Shown here: in pieces, positions 25,511 through 33,122 of the stretch | Numbering within the stretch: position 1 is the stretch's first letter | Layout of the letters: the number at the start of each line of letters is the position of its first letter | Assembly: GCF_001428005.1 (NCBI RefSeq) | Contig: NZ_LMSB01000073.1 | Span: forward strand, 1 to 33,534 | Reading direction: 5' to 3' | Source of the DNA: Arthrobacter sp. Soil736 | GTDB lineage: Bacteria; Actinomycetota; Actinomycetes; Actinomycetales; Micrococcaceae | DNA length: 33,534 nt | Translations under genes and position numbers: made by a program | The notes under the pieces: model-generated | The model's database searches: none | Told to the model about the DNA's origin: nothing | What the model saw: only the letters and a program-made list of their open reading frames with translations

Positions 25511-26634
25511 GGCAGGAAGTCCTCCACCCGGATGCGGGCGTGCACGCCTTTGACGACGTCGACCACTTGGGAGATGTTGAAATCCGTGGCGGCGCTAAGG
25601 TAGGCGTAAGCGAGGCTGGGATCCATGCCGTAGCGGGCCTGGAGCAGCGCGACGGCGGCGCGGACGCAGTTCTGCACCGCGGTGTCGAGGTCCTCGTCCA
25701 TGCCGGTGGGCACCAGGAATTCCGGCGTCCGGGCCACCGGGCCGGACAGTTCGCCGAAGCTGCGCACGGCCTCGTCCTGGGGAACGACGTCGAAGCGCAG
25801 CCGCACCCGCAGGGACGCCTCCATGGCGGTGAGCGAGACTTCGCCGTCGCCCTGCGCAAAGTGGGGGTCTCCCACGTAGGCGAGGGCGTCGGGGACCTGC
25901 ACCGGGAGGTACAGGGAGTTCCCGGCGGTCAGGAGGTTGATGTCGATGTTTCCGCCATGGCGTCCGGGCGGCACCGAATGCGGCCGCTTCGTGCCGTCGA
26001 CCGCGACGCCCATGATGCCCAGGAAGGGCTTCAGCGGGAAATGCACCGACGGTTCCTCCCCGGGCCGCAGCGGCAGCCAGCCGGAGGGCGTTCCGTCCGA
26101 TGTGTCGCGGACGGTGGCGAAGGCGCTGTAGGTGTCCGGGCCGAGCGGGAATTCGCCGGTCAGGGATCCCCTCCCGTGGCGGCTGGAGATGACGCCGTAG
26201 GGCACACGCGGGGTGGTTTCCAGCACCGTGATCTTCAGCAGGTCGCCGGGACGGGCCCCTTTGATGGCGACCGGGCCGGTCACCACGTGCGGGCCGAGTC
26301 CTCGCTGAAGCCGCTGGATGTCCGAGGCGGCGAGCGAGACGGCGTCGTCCAGCACCATGGAGACGTCCACGCCGTGGCCGCCGAAGAACGCGAGCGGGTC
26401 GCGGCCCTGGTCCTCGAGGATGCCTTCGTGGCTGATGGTGTCGATGGTGACTTCGGCTCCGGGATCCACCGTGAGCACGGGGCGGTCGCCGGCGCAGGGG
26501 AGGGCTCCCCAGAGCACGTTGTCCGTGGTGGCGGGAAGGTAGGCGGTTCCGTCGGGGACGCCGGCCCAGGACTGCAGGGCTGTGGCCGGCGCGGGTGCCG
26601 GTGCCGTGGACGGCAGGATGAGCGAGGTGGTCAA
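25507..26634 (-). CDS. Acetamidase/formamidase (FmdA/AmdA family)
   Basis: 375 residues from TTG 26634. No ATG or GTG lies near; GGGAGAGAATC stands just before this TTG, and the longer frame to 26808 would overlap the regulator with unlike composition. FmdA features include SHEGILEDQGRDP, ATGDNVLW-like TTDNVLWGAL, KGARPGDLLKITVLE, the central MGVAVDG region and the late HFAQGDGEVSLTAMEAS, a conserved family motif. Members release ammonia from short amides such as acetamide or formamide in the cytoplasm. It starts 38 bases after the regulator stop and is coupled to the amidase downstream. Confidence 0.9.
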   Translation of the reverse strand: MTTSLILPSTAPAPAPATALQSWAGVPDGTAYLPATTDNVLWGALPCAGDRPVLTVDPGAEVTIDTISHEGILEDQGRDPLAFFGGHGVDVSMVLDDAVSLAASDIQRLQRGLGPHVVTGPVAIKGARPGDLLKITVLETTPRVPYGVISSRHGRGSLTGEFPLGPDTYSAFATVRDTSDGTPSGWLPLRPGEEPSVHFPLKPFLGIMGVAVDGTKRPHSVPPGRHGGNIDINLLTAGNSLYLPVQVPDALAYVGDPHFAQGDGEVSLTAMEASLRVRLRFDVVPQDEAVRSFGELSGPVARTPEFLVPTGMDEDLDTAVQNCVRAAVALLQARYGMDPSLAYAYLSAATDFNISQVVDVVKGVHARIRVEDFLP

Positions 26635-26671
26635 GATTCTCTCCCGTGGGTAGGGCAGCGTGGTTCCGTTG

Positions 26672-27421
26672 CTACGGCTGCTGCTGGATGAGGAGGGCGA
26701 CGTCGGCCAGATGGTCGCGCATGGCGATGCCGGCGGCGGTGGCGTCCCTGGCCTGGACGGCTTCGAGGATGTGCCGGTGCCCCTCGATGGAGCAGCGGCG
26801 GCCCTCAACTGTGGAGTGCGAGCGGAGGCGGACGTCCGAGGTCCAGGAGTTGGCCAGCGTGAGGACGGTGGTCATGAGCTGGTTCCGGGCGGCCTGCGCC
26901 AGGATCGTGTGGAACTGCACGTCCATGCGCAGCGCTTCCTCGGGGGAGAGGTGCTCATTGGACGCGGCCAGCACATCCTGAAGCTGGATCAGGTCCGCGG
27001 CGCTGCACCGCAGGGCGGCCAGTTCGGCCACCAGCGGTTCCATCGCGCCGCGGAGTTCAGCCACGTCCTGCTGCGCGCGGTCAACGCTGGCGAGCCGCTC
27101 GTAGAGCTCGTTGACCGACGCCGGTGGTGCCGCCACAGAGGTGCCCCGCCCCTGGGTGCGCTCCAGGAGGTGCTTGGACTCGAGGTCCTGAAGCGCCGCC
27201 CTGACGGTTGCGCGGGAGACGGACAGCTGCGCCGCCAGTTCGCGCTCCGTGGGGAGCTTGTCTCCGGGCTTGAGGCCGCGGGAGGCAATTTCTCGTTCCA
27301 GGTAGGCGGCAACTTCCGCGCTCATCGACGCCGTCTTGCGGAGAGCGGGCTTTCCAAGCGCCGGCTGACTGAGTGCGGGCTGACCAAGTGCGGGGCGGGG
27401 ACCCTGTGGGGCGATCATCAT
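26672..27421 (-). CDS. GntR-family regulator, FCD type, of the amide genes
   Basis: 249 residues from ATG 27421 (the adjacent ATG 27418 is as likely; AGAAAGG precedes both). The first 32 residues hold a repeated PAL unit (PALGQPALSQPALGKPAL), unusual for the family and probably flexible. The winged helix follows (PTERELAAQLSVSRATVRAALQDL and ERTQGRGTSV), then an FCD domain with RMDVQFHTILAQ and GHRHILEAVQARD. It differs clearly from the two regulators of the catabolic island. It lies between the MFS and hydrolase genes, so it probably controls this operon, and a FadR-like palindrome is found before the MFS gene. Confidence 0.9.
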   Translation of the reverse strand: MMIAPQGPRPALGQPALSQPALGKPALRKTASMSAEVAAYLEREIASRGLKPGDKLPTERELAAQLSVSRATVRAALQDLESKHLLERTQGRGTSVAAPPASVNELYERLASVDRAQQDVAELRGAMEPLVAELAALRCSAADLIQLQDVLAASNEHLSPEEALRMDVQFHTILAQAARNQLMTTVLTLANSWTSDVRLRSHSTVEGRRCSIEGHRHILEAVQARDATAAGIAMRDHLADVALLIQQQP

Positions 27422-27522
27422 GGCCTTTCTGTGTGGGCAGGATGTGTGCGGTCTCGGTGATGGTGCGTGCCGCCGTCGGGCTTTGCCGCCGGCGGTACCG
27501 GTGCCGGTTGACCCGGCCGGCG

Positions 27523-28854
27523 CTAGCTGGCCGGCATGAGGGCGGGCTTCGTGAAGCAGAATGCCACGGCGCCGACGAGCAGCAGCACGGCCGAGAGGTA
27601 GAAGCCGGCCTCGAGGGCGCCCGTCGCATCTGCCAGGGCTCCGGTGATGTAGGGCGCGAATATTGAGGACAGCATACCGGCGAAGTTGAAGTAGCCGTAG
27701 GCGCGGGAGTACATGGAGCGCGGGGTGTTTTCGGCGAGGAACGCGATGAGGATCGGATCCAGGGCCAGCTTGCCCACCAGGCCGTAGACCACCAGCCCCA
27801 CGATCATGAGCGAGTAGTCCCCGGTCATGGGCACCAGGATCTGGCACAGGCCGCCGAGCACCGCCAGGGCCACGATCAGCGGGCGGGTGTTGCGGAGGCG
27901 CCGGGCCAGCATGCTCAGCAGGATGGCGCCCGGAATGGAGGCCCAGGGCACCAGCGAGGCGATGATGCCGGTCTGGGAGGGTGCCACATCGCGGACCTGC
28001 TGGAGGTAGGTGGGCAGCCAGGTGAGCATGGAGAAGAAGCCGTAAAGCGAGCAGAAGATCAGCACGTAGGTGAGGATGTGGTTGCGCGTGAAGAGGGCCT
28101 TGTTCGACTCCCCCGCGTCAGCGGCGCCCTCGGCAGGGTCAACCGCGGCGGCGCTCGCGGCCTGGGCCTTGTGCTCGGCGTCGATGGGCGACAGGTAGTA
28201 GTGGATGAGGTAGGCCACCAGCAGCGTGGCGGCGCCGAAGACGACGAACGAGATGTGCCATTCCAGTCCCAGCGTGAACGTGAGGTAGCTCGAGCCGATG
28301 AAGCCCAGCGAGATGCCCACGGCCATGCCGCTGTTGATCAGCGCGGCCGAGACACCGCGCCACTTGGCCGAAATGTAGCTGGAGGAAATGCCGTAGACGG
28401 GGCTGTAGAAGGTTCCCTCGCCCAGGCCGGTGAAGGCACGCATCAGCAGGAAGATCATGAAGCCCGGGGCGAACCCGCTCAGGATGGTGCCGATGCCGAA
28501 GACCACGTAGCCGGCGACGACGACGCGTACCCGGCCGACGCGGTCGGCGAGGTAGCCGGTGGGGATCTGCATCAGCGCGTAGGTGATGAAGAAGACGGTG
28601 GACATGAGGCCGAGCTGGCCCTTGTTCAGCCCCCACTGGTCCTGGATGACGCTCATCACCGGGGACAGGATGTTGCGGTCCGCGTACATGAACACCCAGC
28701 CCAGGGAGAACAGGGCGGTGACGGCTATGGGCCCGGGCCGCTTGCCGGTGACGGGCAGGAAACGGCGGGACGACGGCGATGCTTGGGTCTCGGTGGTGGT
28801 GAGCGCCGGGGGTGTGGCAGCAGAGGGTGGCTTTTGTTCCGTGGTGACGTTCAT
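27523..28854 (-). CDS. MFS transporter (anion/acid:cation symporter type)
   Basis: 443 residues from ATG 28854, with AGGAGCCCCTCC in front; the 16 upstream codons overlap the operator. Twelve helices in two halves are readable. FMYADRNILSPVMSVIQDQWGL and YLADRVGRVRVVVAGY (the loop 2-3 motif) place it near the sugar-acid/anion:cation symporters. A long central loop (DAEHKAQAASAAAVD) separates the halves. It would import an organic acid or amide for the hydrolases downstream. First gene of the leftward amide operon; the regulator follows about 100 bases on. Confidence 0.92.
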   Translation of the reverse strand: MNVTTEQKPPSAATPPALTTTETQASPSSRRFLPVTGKRPGPIAVTALFSLGWVFMYADRNILSPVMSVIQDQWGLNKGQLGLMSTVFFITYALMQIPTGYLADRVGRVRVVVAGYVVFGIGTILSGFAPGFMIFLLMRAFTGLGEGTFYSPVYGISSSYISAKWRGVSAALINSGMAVGISLGFIGSSYLTFTLGLEWHISFVVFGAATLLVAYLIHYYLSPIDAEHKAQAASAAAVDPAEGAADAGESNKALFTRNHILTYVLIFCSLYGFFSMLTWLPTYLQQVRDVAPSQTGIIASLVPWASIPGAILLSMLARRLRNTRPLIVALAVLGGLCQILVPMTGDYSLMIVGLVVYGLVGKLALDPILIAFLAENTPRSMYSRAYGYFNFAGMLSSIFAPYITGALADATGALEAGFYLSAVLLLVGAVAFCFTKPALMPAS

Positions 28855-28888
28855 GGAGGGGCTCCTGAAGGCGGTGGAAGATTGGTTC

Positions 28889-28903
28889 ATTGGTCGAACC
28901 AAT
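28889..28903. promoter_or_regulatory. FadR-like operator ATTGGTCGAACCAAT
   Basis: ATTGGT and ACCAAT flank CGA in a perfect palindrome, 35 bases upstream of the MFS start codon. A further ATTGGTTC at 28881-28888 repeats the half-site. TGGTnnnACCA-type palindromes are bound by FCD regulators such as FadR, and one is encoded in this operon. Its use by that protein is inferred. Confidence 0.6.
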
Positions 28904-28957
28904 TCCCAAGCTAGACCACGAATTTGGCCAAAAACCCCGTGGTTAGAGTCTTTTCAT

Positions 28958-29006
28958 GGCCCTGAAACAGGGTTTTACATGCCGTTCATGTGCCTGTTTC
29001 AGGGCC
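28958..29006. terminator. Long perfect hairpin between ACC deaminase and MFS genes
   Basis: GGCCCTGAAACAGG (28958-28971) and CCTGTTTCAGGGCC (28993-29006) are exactly complementary over 14 bp, and ACATG/CATGT pair again within the loop around CCGTT. It lies beyond the ACC deaminase stop, where a terminator is expected, but no U-tract follows. An operator or RNA stability element is the alternative. Confidence 0.5.
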
Positions 29007-29115
29007 GAATCAAAGGGGCCAAAACCGGACCAATTGTCCTGGTTGACCTTGTCGAAAACCGCCGGGCCGCTGGCCTGTCGGGGCAACCATAGTTGCGCAG
29101 GCTGACCAGTGAGAT

Positions 29116-30126
29116 CTACTGCCGGAACAGAGCCGAATAGGCGTTCAGCGCCGGCTGCCCGCCGAGGTGTGCAAAGAGCACCGTCGAATCCCGGGGAATC
29201 TCGCCGCTCGACACGAGATCGATGAGGCCCGCCATTGACTTGCCTTCGTATACGGGATCGATGATCACGCCCTCGAGACGGCCGGTGAGCCTGATTGCCT
29301 CTAGGGTCGACTCGACCGGGATGCCGTAAAACTCCCCTGCCCATTCCGGACGCACCGTGATCTCGTCGTCGCGCAGGTGGCGCCCCAGTTGGATGAGGGC
29401 GGCCGTGTTGCGTGCGATGCGCGCCACCTGGTCGCGCGTCTCCTCGATTTTCGCGGATGCGTCGATGCCGATGACCCGGCGCGGACGATCCTGCCCGGCG
29501 AAACCTACGATCATGCCGGCCTGCGTGGATCCGGTGACGCTGCAGACCACGATTGTGTCGAAAAAGATCCCGAGCTCCCTCTCCTGCTGCTCGACCTCCG
29601 AGGCCCAGTTGGCGAAGCCGAGCCCGCCGAGGCGATGGTCTGATGCGCCGGCGGGAATCGCGTATGGCACACCGCCCGCGTTCCTGACGTCATCGAGGGC
29701 ACGCTGCCAGCTCGACTTGAACCCGATCCCGAAGCCGGCCGGATCGATGCGCACCTCGGCACCCATGATGCGCGACAGCATGATGTTGCCGACGCGGTCG
29801 TTGAGGGAATCCGGCCAATTGACCCAGTTCTCCTGGACGAGGACGCACTTCATGCCGATCTTCGCGGCGACAGCTGCGACTTGTCGCGTGTGGTTGGACT
29901 GGTAGCCACCGATCGAGACGAGCGTGTCCGCACCCTGCGCGATCGCATCCGGCACGAGGTACTCGAGTTTTCTGGTCTTGTTGCCGCCGTACGCCAGGCC
30001 GCTGTTGACGTCCTCGCGCTTGGCCCAGATCTTCGCACCGCCGAGGTGCTCGGAGAGCCGTGCGAGCGGGTGGACGGGACTCGGACCGAAGAGCAGCGGG
30101 TAGCGCGGGAAATCGGATATAGCCAT
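29116..30126 (-). CDS. acdS: 1-aminocyclopropane-1-carboxylate (ACC) deaminase
   Basis: 336 residues from ATG 30126, with AAAAGGAACCAGTC in front. The PLP lysine is Lys50 in GGNKTRKLEYL; SIGGYQSNHTRQVAAVAA and VCSVTGSTQAGM bind the cofactor phosphate. Tyr293 and Glu294 in DPVYEGKSM and Leu321 in AHLGGQPAL correspond to the Tyr, Glu and Leu that separate true ACC deaminases from D-cysteine desulfhydrases. It opens ACC, the plant ethylene precursor, to 2-oxobutyrate and ammonia, a trait of plant-associated bacteria. It is transcribed away from a small ABM-like gene across a strong palindrome. No lrp-like regulator adjoins it. Confidence 0.93.
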   Translation of the reverse strand: MAISDFPRYPLLFGPSPVHPLARLSEHLGGAKIWAKREDVNSGLAYGGNKTRKLEYLVPDAIAQGADTLVSIGGYQSNHTRQVAAVAAKIGMKCVLVQENWVNWPDSLNDRVGNIMLSRIMGAEVRIDPAGFGIGFKSSWQRALDDVRNAGGVPYAIPAGASDHRLGGLGFANWASEVEQQERELGIFFDTIVVCSVTGSTQAGMIVGFAGQDRPRRVIGIDASAKIEETRDQVARIARNTAALIQLGRHLRDDEITVRPEWAGEFYGIPVESTLEAIRLTGRLEGVIIDPVYEGKSMAGLIDLVSSGEIPRDSTVLFAHLGGQPALNAYSALFRQ

Positions 30127-30168
30127 GACTGGTTCCTTTTCGCGAGAGAGCGGCACCCAACGAAACAC

Positions 30169-30191
30169 GGGACTATATGCAATATAGTCCC
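30169..30191. promoter_or_regulatory. Perfect palindrome between acdS and the ABM-like gene
   Basis: GGGACTATAT (30169-30178) and ATATAGTCCC (30182-30191) are exactly complementary around GCA, 43 bases before the acdS ATG and 84 before the divergent gene. Its place and symmetry fit a dimeric repressor or activator site serving both genes. It differs from the palindromes elsewhere in the window. Confidence 0.7.
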
Positions 30192-30274
30192 GGAGCTTTA
30201 TTCGGGAGGAGAATTGATTCCATTGGATCAGGTCCCCGGCTCTCTTAGGCCGGGCCTTGGGCGGGAGGGATGAC

Positions 30275-30694
30275 ATGGATGATTTCATCGCATATCTCGA
30301 TACGTCAGAGGTCCGCCCCGGCAAGCTTGACGAGCTCAAGGCAGCCATGGCGGAGTTGGCCGCGTTCGTCGAGCTAAATGAGCCTCGGATCATCTCCTAC
30401 CGCGTCTATTTCTCAGCGGATGGCTCCACGATGAGCGTTCTGCACATCCACCCGGATCTGGCCTCATTGGAGTTCCACATGAAGGTTGCGGGACCCAAGT
30501 TCCCGCCCATGGCACCCTTCGTCATGATGCGGACGATCGAAATATTTGGCCGCCCCAGCGAGGAACTCGTGGCGCGGCTTCAAGCCAAGGCAAACCTCCT
30601 GGGCAGTGGAGCGGTCATTGTTCGTGACTTTCACGCCGGTTTCGCCCGCCTTCCACGCGAATGGAGCATTGGGGCAGGCGCGGCTGCCAAATAG
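30275..30694 (+). CDS. Small ABM-like (dimeric alpha-beta barrel) protein
   Basis: 139 residues from ATG 30275 after GGGAGGGATGAC; a TTG at 30257 in the same frame lies before this ribosome site and is rejected. The first 100 residues show a beta-alpha-beta pattern with VRPGKLDELKAAMAELAAFVE, RIISYRVYFSADGSTMSVLHIHPD and LASLEFHMKVAG, as in antibiotic-biosynthesis monooxygenase-like barrels. No firm catalytic set is visible and the family includes many unassigned members. It shares its promoter region with acdS and ends at a strong terminator. Confidence 0.75.
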   Translation: MDDFIAYLDTSEVRPGKLDELKAAMAELAAFVELNEPRIISYRVYFSADGSTMSVLHIHPDLASLEFHMKVAGPKFPPMAPFVMMRTIEIFGRPSEELVARLQAKANLLGSGAVIVRDFHAGFARLPREWSIGAGAAAK

Positions 30695-30715
30695 CAACAG
30701 ACAGGAAGCTGCAAG

Positions 30716-30769
30716 AAGGCGTCCCGGCTGCCGGCAGTATTCATTACTGCCTGCTCGCCGGGACGCCTT
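30716..30769 (+). terminator. Terminator after the ABM-like gene
   Basis: AAGGCGTCCCGGC and GCCGGGACGCCTT are exactly complementary over 13 bp, with GGCAGT/ACTGCC pairing again inside. TTTCC overlaps the end of the stem. It starts 22 bases beyond the stop codon. Confidence 0.75.
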
Positions 30770-30816
30770 TCCACTTTGGGTGGCAAACACTTTGCTACTC
30801 AACAAAGGGACGGGGA

Positions 30817-31503
30817 ATGTCGATGACGACACCAGACGAAGGTTGGAAGATTACCTCCGCGTTGGCAGCAATTACGGATGAAGCGGCTCTCAACTATCTG
30901 AAACAGTATTTTGGAATAGACGAATGGGCGGGGCGGGAATACACAGGTGCGCACTTCGACAGCTTTGTGGGGCCTGGACCCGACAGATTAACGGCGGAAG
31001 ACATCATCGCAGTAGCATGCTTGTCGATTCATGTCCCTGCCCGCGCGGCACTCGAAATCCTCGGTAATGAGTCGGGAGAGATATCCCGCCTTCTAGACCT
31101 GATCCCTAATTCAGCCCTTGAGGACGTTCCATTCGAAGCGCACGATAAGTGGTTCGGCGAAGGATCTCCGTCCCTCTTATTCTGGCGACTCCTCCGCGCC
31201 CACTATAACGTGGGTGCGACAACCGCCAGCAAGATCATGGCGCGCAAACGGCTCGCGCTCATTCCGGTCTACGACTCCGTTATTGGGCGGCTAACAGGCT
31301 TTCCAACCGCGAACGGGACGTGGCGCGCGTGGCATCAAGCGTTCTCCACCGATGTTGAATTCACTGACCGGTTGCGGTCACTTCGCGAAGCGGCTGGCCT
31401 CGAACATGTCACACTTCTGCGGATCCTCGATGTTGTGCTGTGGATGCACGGTGCTCGCGGTGTTGAGGGGCCGGAAGGCGTAGATGACTCCGAAGGGGCC
31501 TGA
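30817..31503 (+). CDS. Uncharacterised protein, possibly DUF6308 family
   Basis: 228 residues from ATG 30817, with AAAGGGACGGGGA in front; the frame extends to 30661 through the terminator hairpin, so the longer start is rejected. It appears all-helical and soluble. Readable stretches are LLFWRLLRAHYNVGATTASKIMARKRLALIPVYDSVIGRLTG, given here in parts: a helix-hairpin-like YNVGATTASKIMARK followed by RLALIPVYDSVI. I associate this pattern from memory with DUF6308, whose function is not known. GC content is lower than in the catabolic genes, which fits transfer. The next short frame begins four bases on. Confidence 0.65.
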   Translation: MSMTTPDEGWKITSALAAITDEAALNYLKQYFGIDEWAGREYTGAHFDSFVGPGPDRLTAEDIIAVACLSIHVPARAALEILGNESGEISRLLDLIPNSALEDVPFEAHDKWFGEGSPSLLFWRLLRAHYNVGATTASKIMARKRLALIPVYDSVIGRLTGFPTANGTWRAWHQAFSTDVEFTDRLRSLREAAGLEHVTLLRILDVVLWMHGARGVEGPEGVDDSEGA

Positions 31504-31506
31504 AGA

Positions 31507-31677
31507 GTGACGGTGGGAGCGGCCCAAGCCGCCTTTCGTATCGCTGCCGCGCGTGACGGAATCCATTTCGAGGCGGCGAAGGTTCCCTGGATTAATCAGC
31601 CCGGTCACTTTGGACTCCCGCAGGAAGCTGCGGAAATTGGTTGGGTCCCCAGGTAGAAGTCCAGTGTTTGTGTGTTT
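31507..31677 (+). pseudogene. Start of a gene interrupted by the IS element (possible)
   Basis: A frame from GTG 31507, overlapping the end of the previous gene, reads VTVGAAQAAFRIAAARDG, then IHFEAAKVPWINQPGHF and GLPQEAAEIG before it enters the IS left end at 31639. Composition is protein-like and a GAAGAG stands upstream. Beyond the IS end only a few codons remain before TAG. It could be the 5' part of a gene cut by the insertion; no family recognised. Confidence 0.3.
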
Positions 31678-32662
31678 CGTGTCCGAGAATGGACACAGGA
31701 GGAAATTCACGAATCATGGCACGCAGACACACCCCCGAGCAGGTCATCGCCAAGGTCCGGCAGGGCCAGAAAATGCTGAATGACGGGCGCCCGATGGTCG
31801 AGGTGATTAAGTAGCTTCAGGTTACCGAGGCGACCTGGTACCGGTGGCTGAATCAGTATGGGTCCGAGAGGAACGCCGAGGCGTCCAAACGGACCAAGGA
31901 GTTGGAGAAGGAGAACGCCCGGCTCAAGCGGCTGCTGGCGGAGAAGGAACTGGCCATCGACATCCTCAACGAGGTGGCTAAGGGAAATTCTGAGCCCCGA
32001 ACCCCGCCGCCGTGCCGTGCGCATGGCAGTGGAGAAGTTAGGGGCGTCCGAACGTTTCGCGTGCGCGCTGCTGGGTCAGAACCGGTCCGCGTTCCGCAAG
32101 AAGAAACCCGACATGGGGTTCGAGGAAGCCCGGCTCCGAGCAGCCCTGCGCTCCATCGCCGGGAGGCACCCCGCCTGGGGCTGGCGGAAGGCCCGCTGGC
32201 ACCTGCTGGCCCAGCCGGAGTGGGACGGCGTCGCGCTGAACAGGAAGCGGATCCGCCGGCTCTGGCGCGACGAAGGACTGACCTGCAGACCCAAGGCGCG
32301 GAAGAAACGCCGCACCGGGCCCGGCGCCGGGGAACAGAAGCGCCTCACCGCCGAGTACCCGATGCATGTGGTCAGCTTTGACCTCCAGTCCGATGTGACC
32401 TCCTGCGGACGGCACATCCGCTTGGCAGAAGGGCTTCATCGAATCCTTCAATGCCCAGTTCAGAAGGGAACAACTGTCCGGAGAAATCATGGACACCATG
32501 GCCGAAGCCAAATATTTGGCCGACGAATGGAAAGCTATCTACAATCATGAACGGCCCCATGGATCCCTGGACGGCATGACGCCAAACCGCTACTGGGAAA
32601 CCTGGACGCAAGAAAACAAACTAGCTATCGCATAAACGCTGGACTGCTAACGGGGGCCAACC
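31639..32662 (+). mobile_element. Decayed IS3-family insertion sequence
   Basis: The left end GGTTGGGTCCCCAGGTAG, AAGTCCAGTGTTTGTG (31639-31672) and the right end, read inward on the minus strand as GGTTGGCCCCCGTTAG, CAGTCCAGCGTTTATG (32631-32662), form imperfect inverted repeats of about 32 bases. The exact outer base may be the TGG a few positions in. The length of about 1.02 kb is below the 1.2-1.3 kb usual for IS3 elements, in line with the internal deletion. No target duplication is evident. Confidence 0.8.
31716..32635 (+). pseudogene. IS3-family OrfA-OrfB transposase remnant
   Basis: OrfA starts at ATG 31716 after ACAGGAGGAAATTCAC and reads RRHTPEQVIAKVRQGQKML, then meets TAG at 31812-31814 where the family has a sense codon (probably GAG), and continues as LQVTEATWYRWLNQYG with a leucine-zipper-like helix. 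OrfB follows in the -1 relation (SPEPRRRAVRMAVEKLG) and holds the first catalytic Asp region (VVSFDLQSD). At about 32425 the frame jumps to QKGFIESFNAQFRREQL, which carries the last Glu, and ends NRYWETWTQENKLAIA at 32633-32635. The middle Asp segment is deleted. The type resembles the IS407 group. It cannot encode active transposase. Confidence 0.85.
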
Positions 32663-32663
32663 G

Positions 32664-33122
32664 TTAGAGCTGCACCGGATGTCTTACACGTACGATGGCG
32701 CCGCGGACCCGAGCGAGCCGGGCGGGATGTCCGCCATCTACAAGGACTTGATCGCCAATGAGGAATGCGTGCAGCAAATTTTCGACGACGTCATGGCGGC
32801 CTACGAACAGAACTCGCGAATCCTTTTACTGACGATCTGGAAAGCCCATCTTGAATCCTTCAGGTCCCGGTTCGAGGCGGCTGGTCTGAAGCCGGTGGTC
32901 TTCACCGGCGAGATGAAGGCGAAGGAACGACAGGCTGCCATCGATCGTCTTTCCGACTCCGATGACGCCCAGCCGTTGCTGGTGCTGGGAACCGGCTCCT
33001 ACATTGCGGAGGGCTTTGACTGTCCGAAGCTGGACACCTTATTCCTTGCGGCACGTTTCCGAGCCGTTAGTGCTATTCGCAGGCGTGTTTTCGAGCGCAC
33101 GGATAAAGCTGTGGCCAAATAA
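32664..33122 (+). pseudogene. C-terminal fragment of an SF2 (DEAD/DEAH) helicase
   Basis: The frame is open from the right IS end and has an ATG at 32679. It reads MSYTYDGAADPSEPGGMS, then a RecA2 lobe: SRILLLTIWKAHLESF (motif IV region), VVFTGEMKAKERQAAIDRL, and LLVLGTGSYIAEGFDCPKLDTLFLAA (motif V, given in parts). Motif VI (QxxGRxxR) should follow, but after LFLAA the sequence turns to unrelated RFRAVSAIRRRVF and stops. Both halves are therefore missing: the N-terminal lobe on the IS side and the end. From memory this lobe resembles helicases of TOTE-type conflict systems and related restriction helicases. Confidence 0.7.

Noticed and set aside
23547..26691. Long plus-strand frames (359, 293 and 413 codons) opposite the amide genes
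   Set aside because: Their Gly/Arg/Asp/His-rich composition is that of antisense reading of the well-supported minus-strand enzymes.
27422..27847. Longer start for the amide regulator
   Set aside because: It overlaps the end of the MFS gene in another frame; the ATG pair at 27418-27421 has a ribosome site.
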